Made by a program: the position numbers and the translations under genes
The notes under the pieces: generated by a model
The model's input: the letters and a program-made list of their open reading frames with translations, nothing else
What the model was told of the DNA's origin: nothing
The model's database searches: none
From: Ifrita kowaldi
Taxonomy: Eukaryota > Chordata > Aves > Passeriformes > Cinclosomatidae
Length of the DNA stretch: 64,000 bases
Reading direction: 5' to 3'
Assembly: GCA_013398055.1 (NCBI GenBank)
Contig: VZRS01000248.1
Coordinates: 1 to 64,000 of the forward strand
In this document: one piece after another, positions 1 through 12,710 of the stretch
Numbering within the stretch: the stretch's first letter is position 1
Layout of the letters: each line of letters starts with the position of its first letter

Positions 1-22
1 ATATATATATATTTATTTTTAA
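1..22. repeat. Short (TA)n run and T-rich tract
   Basis: The window opens with about five TA units followed by a T-rich stretch. It directly abuts the 3' end of the reverse-strand CR1 that begins near position 24, so it could be part of the insertion-site DNA or a tail-derived simple repeat. The left side is cut by the window edge, so the true length is unknown. Confidence 0.7.
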
Positions 23-23
23 T

Positions 24-310
24 ATAGAATCATAAAATGGTTAAGGCTAGAAGAAATCTTTAGAGGACTTTTAGTCCAAGCCTTCTGTCATGACTGGAGG
101 CATCTTCCACTAGATCAAGTTGCTCAGAGCCCCATCCAACCTCACCTTGAATATTTCCAGGGATGGGACATCCACCACTTCTCTGGGCAGCCTGTGCCAG
201 TGCATCACCACCCTCATCATAAAAACGTCTTCCTTATATATGTTCTACCTCCTTTAAACTAAAAACAATTGCCCCTTGTCCTATCACAGCAGGCCCAGCT
301 AAAATATGTA
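24..310 (-). mobile_element. CR1 LINE 3'-end fragment, reverse strand
   Basis: Read on the reverse strand this is the 3' untranslated end of a CR1 non-LTR retrotransposon. Visible landmarks on the plus strand are 'atagaatcataaaatgg' (the complement of the terminal octamer tail), 'agttgctcagagccccatcc', 'cttctctgggcagcctg', 'ccagtgcatcaccaccctc' and 'ttgccccttgtcctatc', in the order expected for an inverted CR1. CR1 copies are usually 5'-truncated, and no reverse-transcriptase coding sequence is present. Many substitutions from the usual avian pattern suggest an old, immobile copy. The 5' boundary near 310 is uncertain; weak similarity may run to about 345. Confidence 0.9.
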
Positions 311-3300
311 CAAAGCAGCCACAGAGTCAACCCCAGCTTTGCCCTTCCCTCTTCCTTTCCCTACCCATGAGCAAGTCATTATCTCACTCATAGTAAAGGA
401 AATATTATATCAAATCTTCCAGTAATTTTGTATCTGCATTGCTTCACCTTTGCATTCATAGAGCCTCACCTATGGTGGGAAATCACACAGCTTGTGCAAG
501 GAGACCACGTGAAGTTTGCTGGCTTGGGACAGACACTGGCTCTGTACAGGAGCTGGGATAAAGGGAAAGGCTGGGTTTGCTCTCTTTTGGTCTTGAGGAA
601 AGCCAGGATTTGCTCCTCAGTAGCTCTTTCCTCGTTTGTGGAGATGGTGACCCCAAATATCCTACTGGGGCTAAGATTTGGTGAAGAGACAGAAGAAAGA
701 CTGTGTGAGGAGTATTTGTTGGACCCAAGGGAACGTTTGTGAGGTTTCAGAGAGGGTTTCAGTGGTTTGCAGTGTTTGAAAGAATTACTGGGATTACTAA
801 ATTGGAAAGAATAAATTCTCAATTAATTCAACATTTTGACCAAGTAAGCTGGGGGCGAGGGAGAGAGATGACAGCTGGTGGAACCAAGTTTTGCAAACTT
901 CCATGAGTTTCCACTGCCCAAAAAATCTTTTATTGGTTCCCAAGTTCTTTCAAATCATAATGGCATCTGCTAAGGGATCAGGAGCCACACAGTGAGGCAC
1001 CTGTAAATAAACAAGCAAAGCAGGAGTTGGAAGACAGTTTTGAATGAATCTACATCAAAAACACTCCTCTGATTCACTTTTTGCATATTTAGGAAAGTGC
1101 TTCTTGAGGATTCAGTTTCATTTGAATACAATACATTAACTTGTTCTGTTTACTGGGAGCTTGTTATGTATTAATATCTATTTATTAGTATGTGATTCAA
1201 CAAGTTACATGCAATTTGATTCAAATATTTTTTTTTAACAAATTTTCATGCAGCTTTATCCCATCAGTATGTGACAGAACAACTGGTTCTCTAGGCTATG
1301 TTTTCCCTCGTTCTGCCTCCAAAAGGGTTTTCACAGCTTTTAAATAGGAGTTGTTGTGGTTTAGTGTCTCAGAGCTGCAAGTAAATGGCAGTTCTCCACA
1401 GGGAAGGACGTGTCTGAAAAAGGCTCAGCCTTCTGCAGGCAGTGGAATAACTGCAGGAGAAGCCTTAATTGGGTGCAGGAGGGAGGAAGGAAAGAAAGCC
1501 CTTGACAGGTTGAAATATTTTTCTGTAGCAGCAGCATTTTAGAGGCACTTGTTAATGAAAATGATTGATTGGAAAATGAGTCAAAGCTTTTAAATCTTAT
1601 TTTTTTTTTTCTTTTCCTTCTTGAAAGTGGATTCCTCATCTGATCAGGAAGACAAGAGAATTTTCCTCTCCACCTCCAAAGAATTAAAAGTTCCTTCAGG
1701 CTCAGTGTTTCTGTGAAACACTGCATAATTATGCATGGGACACCTGGTGCATGTGTGTGACAGGCAGGATGAGGTATCTGGTTTGCTTTTGAGACACAGA
1801 ATAGTGAGAATAAAAGGTGAAATACCTTTTGTACTAAGTGTTTAATAATGTCTTTTGTCAAACAAATTAACACCAGACACCCTCCCCAAAATCCAACCTA
1901 AGCTAATGAACAGCTGGAATATTACCTGACATACCACCAAAATTTTTACACAATAAGTATTGTTGGTTCTGATGTAAAATAATGAAAATAAAATAAATGA
2001 CAGGCTGTTTTCAAATGGCTTTATTGTCTGTTCTATTCTACTGGAAGTGGTAGTCTTCAGTATTAGTAGGGAAGGTAGAAATAATGGTAGGAATATTAAT
2101 ATCCATCTTCCACTTATGTCACACTTCCAACCCCATGAAGTATATGCTAAGATGATACATGACATCAATGTAACGTTAATAAGAGCTCAAATATAAAAAA
2201 TTCCCAAAGTGAAAGCTTTTCTACCAGTTAATTCAGATTTGCTGCCTATTTATATTTCATAAATAAAATATAACTTTTGCCACCTGCTTATGTAGCTGGC
2301 ACTCATAAATAAAATACTGACCCAGTAGAATCTGAACATTAAGAAAGGGAATGAATATAATTTTAAAATGTTGAAATTAGGTGAGGCAGAACAAAAGTAG
2401 CTGGCAGGCTGCATTGCTTTCTGTGTATTCAGCTTGCACGCATGGTTTATACGCCTTCAAATTGTTTGAGCTTTATTGGTCATAAAGATTAGAAAAAATT
2501 AAAATCCGATGAAGTAAAAAGCAGGGCTCTCCCCACACACGTTTTCTTAATTTAATTTTTTTTTAAATGGGTCTGCTTCCAGCAAAATATTCGGTTCAGA
2601 AGCTCTGACCTCAGATAAATAATGTTTTCTACCATTGTTTTAAATCAATGGGTATTGTCCATGTGCTCAGCGTTGGCTGTGTGTGTGAACACCCTGCTGA
2701 TCAAGGTCTCTTCTGGCAGAAGCCCTGAAGTCTCCACACCTCCAAAAGTGAGGCTGTTCACCTTAGGAAACACTCAGGCTCCATTTGTAATGGAGAAGCC
2801 TGTGCTAAATATGCATTCCTGAGGATCCAGGATGAAAATGAACCAATTCCTAGTTTAAAAGTGTGGGTAACTGGCTGGTTTTGGCTGCTTGTGAGGGGTG
2901 GGAGGCATTACAGGCAGGGCTGAGCTCTCCTTCCAGATTTGCGCTGCAGTTCTGGTGGCTTGCAGCCCACAGCTGTGGGCCCTGTCTGTGCAATGCTCCT
3001 TTCCCACAGTGACTCGTGTGGGTTGTGTCTTTGAACGATGGCAGCAGGCACTGAAGTGATTTTTCCTTTGTTGGGCTGGCTTTATCCTCTGAGTACACAT
3101 GATACAGTTCTGGGCTGCATGCGTGGGTGATGTGCTGAGCCTTGGGTCTCTTCACAAGATCTGCATGGACAGAGATAGGGAGTGTCTTTCAATCCAGCTC
3201 CTGGGCTCTTGTTTGCAGTCCTCTGTGATGGTTCAGTAATCCTAGGAGCTAACAATAATAATATCAAGTGTCATTACCAATGGCTTTTTTAATCATCATT

Positions 3301-3718
3301 ATAATTCTTATTCTGAATAGCACTTAAAGCACATTTTTATCTTTTGTCGACAATAAAGTGCAGCCTCATAAATATTTAAATTGTCTGATTAAATTATCCA
3401 TGCTGAAACAGATAACTGGGCACCTTAATAAGCTTGAACTAAAATCTTGGCTGTTATTTATCTCCCTGGAGAAGAGAGAGAAAGTGATAAAGGTTCCCTT
3501 GGCCCAGGTGACCCTCACACCATTGAGATCAGCAGCAGGTGATTCTTGTCAAACCTGAAAGAGGCCTCAGAAATGAACACAAAATTGTTGATAATTAATA
3601 GCAATCATCATAATCTGTCTTTATATCTCTCCAGCTGATAAACAGAAGGAGAGGACAGAAAGCCTGCATTTCTGCTCCAGAGCCAGAAAACCAAAGTGGG
3701 CGGGAGAGATGCTGGATG
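311..3718. other. Noncoding interval, no gene seen
   Basis: This is AT-rich unique sequence. Open frames such as those at 466-822 and 1361-1873 (reverse strand) have no recognisable domain and cross low-complexity T runs. T runs occur near 1227-1236 and 1600-1611, and an A/T-rich patch with repeated 'tcataaataaaat' words lies at 2257-2316. The 2880-3260 part is a little richer in G and C but shows no CpG cluster and no exon-like frame with credible splice borders. Confidence 0.6.
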
Positions 3719-3827
3719 GGGCCGGGTTGGATGGGGCTTTGAGCAACCTGAGCCTCGTGGAAGGCGTCCTTGCCCATGGCAAGGGGTTGGAACTGGATGA
3801 TCTTTAAGGTCCCAGACCATTCTATGG
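3719..3827 (+). mobile_element. Short CR1 LINE 3'-tail fragment
   Basis: This is a severely 5'-truncated CR1 copy in forward orientation. It contains the ordered landmarks 'ggttggatggggctttgagc', 'cttgcccatggcaaggggtt', 'ggatgatctttaaggtccc' and 'accattctatgg'. Only one complete terminal octamer (ATTCTATG, 3819-3826) remains, and the usual 'ttccaaccca' segment after 'aaggtccc' has been lost by a small deletion. It carries no coding sequence. The 5' edge could be some bases further left, because 3705-3718 is only weakly similar. Confidence 0.92.
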
Positions 3828-6600
3828 TGGTGGCTGTGCTGATGGAGGTGTTCCACTGGAGAAGGAGAAGAGCGGTGATGCCTTAGAGATTGATTACCAG
3901 ACCAGCTTGCTCTGTTTAAAGCCCCTTTCCGATACTCAGAGGTAACTGCTTCAAGTCTGTACTGAGATTTTTAGAGCCAGAGTGAGCTGGTGTGTTGTTC
4001 TCTTGAGGCACACTGAGACATGCCAGCCATGGGATGTCACCCAACTCCTTGTTCAAGTCCTCTGGCTTGCAGCTGGATCAACGCATGCATTTTTTAATTG
4101 AAAAATGAGCTTACGATGGCAGCTGCTGTTTTTCTCTCTTTGTGTTCCTGGAAAATGTTGAAACAGCCTCTGAGTCACCTGTTGCTGACTCCTGAGGTCA
4201 TTGCCCTCACTCCAACGGAGGAATCTTCTGTACCTTGCCAGCCTGAGTCAGTGAAAGCTCTGTACAAGCACCTCTACTGGGCCCTAACTCTCCTCCAGGC
4301 ATGAGAGCATCTCCCAGAGCAACTTTCAGCCCAGAAATGCAATATATTGTGATTTCCCCATTTGACACATGACATATACAAAATACATTCTGGGGTTTGG
4401 TGCAGCCTCAAGGCCTTGGAGAGAGAGGAACCACATGAGTGAATGGGCAGAGCAGGGAAGTTTCAGAGCAGGGAAACATGAAGACAAGCGGGAATCATGT
4501 TTTAAGCAGGACTTGGGACCAGTCTACCCTGCGTGGGAAGTAAGAGAGGACCATGGGTGGGGGTAAAGGAAAGAGGAATGAAGATTTGGAGCCAGGATCA
4601 GAGCTGCACAGCATAGGTTTTACTGTGGAGATGGTGAGTTTCTGCAAGACCCTCTGTACAATAAAATCCTCCTCTGCAGGAGTGGGTCAAGCTGGCTTTG
4701 TTTAATCCCAGCCCCCAGATCACTTTGCTGCTGACTTGCAGTGGGTTACCAAGCCCTTGGCTGTGCTGCTCAGCTATTTCTTATCCTATCCAAAATTCTT
4801 GTGCCCCTCCTTTTTTCTTAATCACTTCTACTACCCACTCCACCGGCTCTGCCAAGCAGCTGCAGTGAGCACGGCTGCGAGCCAGAACCTGGTCTCCCTC
4901 ACCTCAAACAGCAAGAAGTGTTTTGAGCTTACTTTATGTGCTCAAGGGAACAACTCTGAGCAAGTGTGGACTGGGTTAAAGCAGAGAAGAAGAGAGACAG
5001 AAGATTTCCATTGTAACCTGTTAGATTGGACAAAGTCGGCATAGAAAATTTGGAGCATGAAAGTAGGAAGCACAGTCTGATTTTGCTTTTAGTCCTCTTA
5101 GTACTTCACTAGAAATTAAGCAAAATTTTCTCAACATCCTTCAACAGCAAAAACCAAAAACCAATACAACCCTCATTTCACACACATCTGAGGAAGAAGA
5201 AAAAACCAGATTGGTCTGAAAATAAAAATGAAAAGCAGGGCAAGAAATATAATTAACAGACTTATTACCTCAGGGGAAAAGAAGGGTTTGTTTTGCAACT
5301 TCACAGGATGGGAAGGATTTAAATGTTAAGTGGGTGCCTGCATGTCCCTGTGCACATGGATTTCTAGCTCTATGTCTGTGCTTTTGTTTCTGAGTATACA
5401 GATGGAGAGTTGGCAGGGCTTGTGTTACTCCATTTATATGTAAAATGTATATACTTTATTTATACATTTGATAGGAAACATGGAACAAGCTGTCAAGAGC
5501 AGGTGTGGGGTATGTGTGTATGAGAAATGCCTAATATATACTTTCTCCCTCCTTCCAACTTACACAAACACACCCAGCTCTTCAGACCACATTTCCACTC
5601 CATTTTAGGCCAAACTGAGTCCCAAAGTCACTGAGCACTCTGCACCTTTCCCTGCGAGTGAGGCGCTGGCAAATAACAGCTGAAAACCCACCATCCCCTA
5701 ACCTCTCAGGCTTTTATTTTTTTCTTTAAACCATTTTCCACGATTTTGCTGCACTCTAGTTTTTCAAAAGAGAAACTTCAAGCAGAACTGCAGGTACTTG
5801 TCTTGCTGAGAACAGAACATATAACATCACACACAATTGTTAGTCTGGCAGGTAGTGTGCAGGCCTCCCCGTTAATTAATCTTTAATGCCATTAATTGGT
5901 TGTCTGCTTGGTGGCGAGGAAAAAGGGTAAACATTGCTCACAAATCAATTTAATTCTGCTCCTAACCAGGTTGTTTTCAAGGGGATAAAAACAATTATGA
6001 GCACTGCAATGGCTGGACACTCAGGCTTGGCTGATAACACCCCCCGAACATCAGCATGCACGAGCCACACCCGCTGGTGCAGGGTTGCTTATTGAGTTTT
6101 TTTCCTCTCAGATTGACTCATTTGTTTGTTGTGGACCCAGGTATATGAGAAGGGAGGGATGTCATTAGATTTAATTCCTTCTTTGCAGCTGACTGCTTTA
6201 TTTTATACCCTGGGCCTGGCCTAAAATAGACCCTTTGGAATCTGCTGCAGCACGCAAAAATAAAAGCAGTTGTTCCTTGCTTGCAGGGCAAACTTTTGGG
6301 TGTTCTTTTCATTCCAAAGCACGATGTTAGATTTTTCATCCTGTTAATCACTGTAACAATCTTTGCTCCAGCACCTTGGTACAGAACTTGCATGATACAG
6401 TGGTCCTTAGTTTTAGCACGAGGGCTGGGTGTGACAGCGTTTGCGACAGAGAAGGAGTGGTAGCGTGGAACTTCCCATCAATTAATCAAATTTCATCAGA
6501 GGTGTGGGGTAATAAGCCAAAATGAGAAGGTGTCAGGATGGAGTATGTGAGTTCTGTACAGTAAATATCAGCAATGTCATGGATATTGCATTACAGATTA
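3828..6600. other. Noncoding interval with a TAAT-rich block
   Basis: No gene is supported. A 102-codon frame at 4736-5044 has no recognised domain and no exon-like borders. The stretch 5100-5300 is A-rich. A cluster of TAAT cores near 5860-6000 is listed separately. The remainder is ordinary AT-rich unique sequence without repeats I can name. Confidence 0.55.
5821..6050. promoter_or_regulatory. Candidate conserved noncoding element
   Basis: The block has several homeodomain-type cores in a short space: 'gttaattaat' (5871-5880), 'cattaattgg' (5890-5899), 'caatttaatt' (5946-5955) and 'acaattatga' (5991-6000), followed by a GATA-type 'ctgataac' near 6031. It has no long homopolymers and resembles vertebrate developmental enhancers in texture. 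This is a composition-based guess: TAAT clusters also arise by chance in AT-rich DNA, and no alignment was available. Confidence 0.3.
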
Positions 6601-6672
6601 TCCCTGCCCATGGCAGGAGGGCCAGAATTAGATGATCTTTAAGGGCCCTTCTAACCCAAACCATTCTATGAT
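6601..6672 (+). mobile_element. Very short CR1 LINE 3'-tail fragment
   Basis: Only the last ~70 bases of a CR1 remain: 'tccctgcccatggcaggagg', 'tagatgatctttaagggccc', 'ttctaacccaaaccattcta', and one terminal octamer ATTCTATG at 6663-6670 followed by the start of another (AT). Such extreme 5' truncation is common for CR1, which is copied by target-primed reverse transcription starting from the 3' end. There is no coding content. Confidence 0.93.
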
Positions 6673-8429
6673 GTCTTCTGGTGATGTCCCTCTGGTGGAG
6701 AGCTCTGCTGGGCTCCTCACAGCCCACAGCTTCTCTGAAAGACCCAGGAATAGGTCTGTCTGTGTGTATGTCTCTAAACTCTTATGCCACAGTGTCTCCC
6801 AAGCTCCATCTTCTATTTTAACACTTTTCCTTCTGCCAGAACTGGCCTACATGGCTCAGTCCCATGTCAAATACCCCAAAATATCCTCTAGTTAGCTGAT
6901 GCACCCTCTCCATGTACTAATTAGCCTTTAGTAAAGCTCAGCCAATGGTATGATAATGAGACCATCTCCTGCACCAGCCCTCTGACTGAGCTCAGAGAAA
7001 GCTGGCAAGTGAGCTGCAGGGAAAAGGGTCTCCTGAGCCTTCAGAATGATACTCAGGACTAAGCAAAACATCAGCCTTTGCTGCTCTGAACTTCAGAGCA
7101 ACTCAAACCAACTGCGAAATGAGCCGGGTAACTCAGGAAAGCTGGGATTAGGGCAGTAGGGAGATTTACAAATTGTCTGTGAGTAGCCAAGGAGAAGGTT
7201 GTTCCTCTGGTTCAGGGCAGGAACTGAAGCACTCACAACTAAAATCACAAGTAAAATTTATTTTGCTTTAGGGGAGAAAACTTGTCTTCCCGGAAATGTC
7301 TTTAGGAGGAATGAGGCCTTTTGGCTTCTGTGCTGTGCACATGGCAAGGGTCATGGGCTGGCAGCAGAGTCAGGAACGAAGTAAAGCAGCAGCTCTGGTA
7401 GAGGAAGAGGCATTTGTAAGGCATTGAAGAGGAACGATTTCATGGTGACGTTGGATTCCCTTCTTGGCTCCACACAGAACTCGGGGTGTGACCCGGCGTA
7501 AGTCTTTCTGTGAGAAATATGGTTTGATAACCTTGTCCTGGTCTTGCTGTTGGTGCACAATGTTGCAGGGAGCACAGGGACTTGGAGATGCTCTGCAGGT
7601 GGTGGAACCAGTACCTCAGCTGGCCCAGAGGAGTTGTGGTGGCATTGAACGGGCAGAAGCCAGAGATACAAATCTGTGCATTTTCTCACCTATGTGCCAA
7701 TTCTAAGTTTTATGAAGAAGTTGTTAATTTAAAACATTCTGTGTATATTTTGTATCTTTTGCCCTTCCTGAAGGACTTTGAAAGCTTTTTCTGTGGTTTG
7801 TAGGAGCGAGGGCTTTGGATTACAACCATGAGTGTTTACTCCGATGAAGTGAATGGTTTGGATGTGAGTATGTGGTGTTTTAGCTCATGCAGGTGTACGG
7901 GTTGGACCTCTAAGTCAGGCTGCTCTAAGACCCTGAATTATAGACAAACCTTAATTCCTTCAGCAGAAGTGTTCCCTCAGATGAGAGCTTTATCCAAACT
8001 CCATGTTCTGTTTTGACAGTTCTGAATGCTCTGCTTGCAGCTTTTTCTTATCTAACGTGGTGGTATTTATGAAACGTTTGTAGCTGTCTTTCAAGGGGGC
8101 TGGAGTCTCTTTGTGTCCTTTTAATCTTAAAATTCCTTGATGTGGAGAATATCCTTTGTACTTCAGATATTTCCACAGAAACCCACTGGTGACTTTCAGC
8201 TACTGGTCGAATTTTTACTTTTTCTATTTGTGAAAACTGAAGAGAAACCCAATTCTCAATCTATGTTCAAATGCCACATTCACCTTCCCCAAGTGGTTGA
8301 ACTGATATTTCCTACATTCCCCTCTCAGGAGCTGAAGCTCTTGCCAGGATAGCCGCTTCTTCCACATAATCTATCAGCTGCTGTTGGGGTATTCAAAGAT
8401 TATCTGAAGTTTATATTACTTTTCTTTTG

Positions 8430-8660
8430 AAAATTGCTTTAACTTAATTACTTGTAGCCATTCAAGAGGGTAATACTCTCACTGGTTGGGGTAATTAGGA
8501 AGCCTTAATTAGCTCTTTAAAAAATATCAAAACGTAGCTGTGTCATTGCTGTAACACCCTCATTATTTCAATCTGGCAGCTTTAACTGGTGCATTTATGT
8601 TTCTGATTTACATATTCTTTCCCATGGTGCTGAACAATATGACTTGGAATAATAATAAAA
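8430..8660. promoter_or_regulatory. Candidate conserved noncoding element
   Basis: Within 100 bases there are three homeodomain-type cores: 'cttaattactt' (about 8443-8453), 'ggtaattagg' (about 8490-8499) and 'ccttaattagc' (about 8503-8513). They are followed by 'aaaatatcaaaacg' and 'cattatttcaat'. The even spacing and lack of simple repeats fit an enhancer-like element. Evidence is motif density only; an alignment is needed, and AT content alone could produce this. Confidence 0.3.
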
Positions 8661-10719
8661 AAAGTTAAGTTACTCCAGAGAGCCATTACATGAGAGATGA
8701 GGGTACAGACAATATGTGAAGAATATTCCAGTATCTTACAGTTAAACTTGGTTTATTACTACAGTACTTAAAATGCAATTAAATTGTGCATGTGGATGTT
8801 ACTTTGTTCTATCACTATCCTTGTCTTTGCTGAAATTCTGTGGGTGTGCAGCAACATATTATTTCTCTAAAAACCCGTTATTTCTGGAGGGTAAAAATGC
8901 CAAATGTAAGCTCCTCTCAAATACTATGCTAAAGCTGCCAGAATGCTAAAAAACCTTTTTTTTTGGACTCAGCTGAAGGCTTTGCTCATGATCTTGAGTC
9001 AAGCAGAAGGTGACTTTAATTTTTCTTTTTTTCTCTTTCATTCCTATTTAGAATAGAAATTTTTGGGCCTATCAGTACTTTGTTCTAAAAGAGATATAAA
9101 TTCTTTATGTATATTGTACATTTGTCAGTATAAAAAAAATAGACTGCTTATGGTGAAGAAAAAAATAAACCTTTCAAGCAATCCCTTAATGAGTAAATAA
9201 ATACAATTTGACCTTTAGCCGTTGTGTGCTTCACTGTGATTTAATATGATTCTTTAGGTAGAGACTGGGAGGTAGGAGAGGAAATTATACTTCCTTGGAT
9301 ATACAGTTTTTAGCTATCCAAGAGATGCTTCCAGGAGTGGAACAGGGATTTGAGAAAAAAAAAAGGTTGATTTAAAAAAAAAATTGTGTTTATTATTTTT
9401 TAAAATTTATTTAAATTTTTTTCATTGCATTTTGTAGAGAAAAGTCAGGATTGAATTGCACAGGTGACCTGAGGAGGCTGCAGCAAATGGAGGTGAAGGT
9501 CTGGGGATGGAGAGCTGCTTTTGGGAGGTGGTGGTTTTAGTGCAATCAGAACATTTGGGAAACTACTTTGGAGATAAAACTATAAATAGCCCAGTTAATG
9601 CTTCCATTCCAGTTCCCTATTATGTCTCTTATTGATAGAGTTCTGTGTGTATTAAAAAGGGGAATACCATAGGGAATAAGTTTGAGCTTGAAAATGCAGG
9701 GAGCTGAGAAGTAATTCAGAAGTCACTTATCTGATATATATGAACTGATACATGAAATTGAAGGAAGGCAGATGAGTGGCCTCTTGGAGCTGATTTTGTG
9801 ATGTTGAAGGATGGATTTTTCACATTTGAATGCAACAGTTATTCAAGATGGTTTTCACTCTTAAAATGAATACTCAGAATGGAAGTTTAATTTTTTTTTT
9901 TCTGCATCAAAGCCAAATTATATTTTACTATTAATGCAGCTCAGTGTGACCATCATGTAGGAGTTCACTCAATGACTTACAGTGGTCATCTCCCTGCTCT
10001 CCTCATCCTCTTGCTGGTCACTGAGGCTGCTGGCCCTGCTCTGATCTCCTGGTGCTGAGATGACCAGCAGATCCCCTGGACCTCTACAACTCATTTGCAG
10101 AGCCACCATAACCTTTATCTCCTCTCTCCAGGGAGTTCTCTTTGAGGAAAAATCTGTTCAAACCAGTTTGATCCACCCTCAGTCGTGCAGTTCACTCCCC
10201 AGGTTTGATAGCACTGGAAGGTCATGAAAGACGCCTTTTTTTCCCCTTTAATTTGAACAACATTCTGCTGTCTGCAGAAATGAGCTCAGCCTTTCTTTTC
10301 TGCCTCTTCCTTTGCCCCCTGACATAGCTTCCTCAGAAGTAGGATGCTACAGCTATTTCTCTGTTGCTCTTCCAGATGTAAACAACATGAACTTGCTTGA
10401 ATAAAAACCATGCCACTGGATGGGAAAAATGACCAGTAAGTGGCAAATTCAATAGGTTTTTCAACAATATAGCACCTAAATTAAGAGACAGCCTCTGGCA
10501 ATGATGTAGTGCACCTCCAGTTTATTAAGATGCTGGGGATTTGGGAAGTTTCTAGATAAATCTGCAAACCTTGCTGAAACAAACCAGATGAATCTTTCCA
10601 TTAGAGTGCTTTTTTCTTCTAAGGCAGCATTTACTTTCTTACAATGGCTAAGCAAGCATGTTCCTGTGAAATCAGCTGGTTTGTTCTTCTCCAGCCATGC
10701 TTACCCTCTGCAAAGCCAC

Positions 10720-10990
10720 AGTATAAACTAATTAGGGATTTGCTGTTTGGAGAAAGTTGTGATAAGTTTGCCGACAAGGGCATCGCCTAATCTCATTGCA
10801 CACACGTCAGTGGCCATACATGTGTGAAATTAAGTGGGTTTTTGCTGATTCCCACAGACTGCCTGTTTTTATCTTGAGACAACATTCCCAATCATAAAAT
10901 GCATTAACATCTGCTATCAGGGGCTTACTGTAATATGTGTAACACCAGCAGCAATTCTTTGATATCGCCTTCAAATGCATTGTTGAGGGA
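10720..10990. promoter_or_regulatory. Candidate conserved noncoding element
   Basis: This block reads as non-repetitive, mixed-composition sequence. It retains CpG-containing words that are otherwise scarce here ('gccgacaagg', 'catcgcctaat', 'acacgtcagtgg', 'gatatcgcc') beside homeodomain-like 'ctaattaggg' and a CRE-like 'acgtca'. Retained CpGs inside AT-rich DNA can indicate constraint, because unconstrained CpGs decay. The extent is approximate and no conservation data were available. Confidence 0.33.
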
Positions 10991-12499
10991 GATCACAGAA
11001 ATGGCTTTGATAGGCTACATGATTTACCTAGAAGAAGGAAAAACTGATAGGGAAAATAATCCTGCAAGGTTTTTGCTCCAAATAGAAATGGTATAGATGG
11101 ATCTGGTACCTCAGCTGCTGATAGGAGCTGGTCTACCTGAGGGTATTTTGCTCTTTTAAGCTAGTTTTAAGTGAAACAATTGGCCTGCAAAGACCTTGGA
11201 ATCAAACACACACCTGGGTTTGGGAGGATGATGGGAGGTTTGAAGTGATAATAACGCTGAGCAGGGAATAAAAAAAAAAAACAACCAAATAAAGGCCAAA
11301 AACCAACTACCTTCTATGCAGTGAAGAAGGATCATCTTCAACTCTAAAACCTAAACCTAATTTTTCTCTAGGTCACAATAAAACAATACTTACTAAGCTT
11401 ACACCAGATTTTCCGCAGGCAAAACGTGATTGTTGTTAAAGCACCAGACACAGGAGGCCAAGAAGACAGCATTCTGTTTATTCAGTTATTTTGTAGTGTG
11501 ATTATTTAGTACTTTTCAAGAGATTTCCAGCCAATTGAAGCTTTGTGGGATTTCAGCTGAAGCACAGTTTTGGAGGCAGTAAGGTCCCAGTGGGGAACAG
11601 GGTAAGAATATTAAAATACAGGGCTTATCACACATGCCTGAACTGGACTGCAGGTAGGCTCAATAAAATAGCTCCTCTGGCAGTGAGCAATTACTCCATC
11701 CCTTCTCACTAGGGATGCTCCAGAGCCCTATCCCTGTGTTGAGCTGCTCCAGTTCCAAGTACAGTGGCTGCAGGATATCATCACCACCAAAATGTGGGGC
11801 ACAGGGAGGGGGGGAAACAAGGAAAAATAATGAGAAACACCAGCTTTTTCTTCCTCTTCAAGCATCTCATCTCACAGCTTTTTCAGATCCCTGTGCTTTC
11901 TGTGGTGTTGAGTAGAGTTCAGCATTCAATTTGCAGGAAGTAGAAGGTGTTTGGAACTGCAAAACCTTGGATTTGAAACAGCTGTGGGTGGAGGGAAGGG
12001 TGTGAAATAGAGGGAATTTGTTATTATCTGATGGCATATAAGGACTGATTATTTTTGTTCTATTTTAATTCTATGGAAATATGAGTAGTGGGGATCTGCA
12101 AACTACGAGAGGTTTGGTGCTATGCAAAGGGACATCTTTCCTTTTAGTTTTTTCTTTTCTTCCCCCTAACCTCAGAGAAAATCCCCACTTTTCTTCCTAA
12201 GTGGAACCCACAATCCTTCTCTGTAATTAAACTGAGCCTCTGTTATCAGCAAAGAATATGGCAGGAGGTGGTGAAAACCTCCAGTTCAGACTGGACTGAC
12301 TGGACATGAGATTTACGTAGTTAACCTTAGGGATGTTAATGAATGTGTGGCTTGTGGGGAGCAGAACTAAATGCGTCCTTATCAATGCACTAATTGGGAC
12401 TGCTGAGGCTGCTGCACACCAAGTGAAATAACCAGGCTGAATTTGGGATATTTGCCCCACGGTATGTAAAGCACGGAAGAAAATCCAGGGAAATTGCAG

Positions 12500-12710
12500 G
12501 AGAGCCTGACTTAATCAGAAGTCCCTGCTGTAGCAATCAGGATCAAATGAATAGTAATTGTGTTAATCAGCTTGTGAACTTTTGTGCCATGTTCGTAATT
12601 TCAAATATTACCAAGTCCTGTGCAGTGGGCCAGTTGCTGCTGCTATAATGAAATATTGTCTGTGGCAGAAGGGATTTGTTCTGTTGTAAGCCGGTTGCTG
12701 TTTTCCCTCT
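12500..12710. promoter_or_regulatory. Candidate conserved noncoding element
   Basis: The block contains 'agtaattgtgttaatcagc', 'gttcgtaatttc' and 'cagttgctgctgctataatg', giving homeodomain-type cores next to E-box-like CAGTTG within about 120 bases and no simple repeats. It differs from the poly-T-rich flanks. Assignment rests on texture and motif density only. Confidence 0.25.

Noticed and set aside
1349..1363. 'tgttgtggtttag' resembling the start of some avian retroviral LTRs
   Set aside because: Similarity stops after about 13 bases and no LTR body, primer-binding site or end repeat follows.
1361..1873. 170-codon reverse-strand frame
   Set aside because: Contains a Lys/Arg-rich run encoded by a homopolymer-rich tract, no domain, no exon borders.
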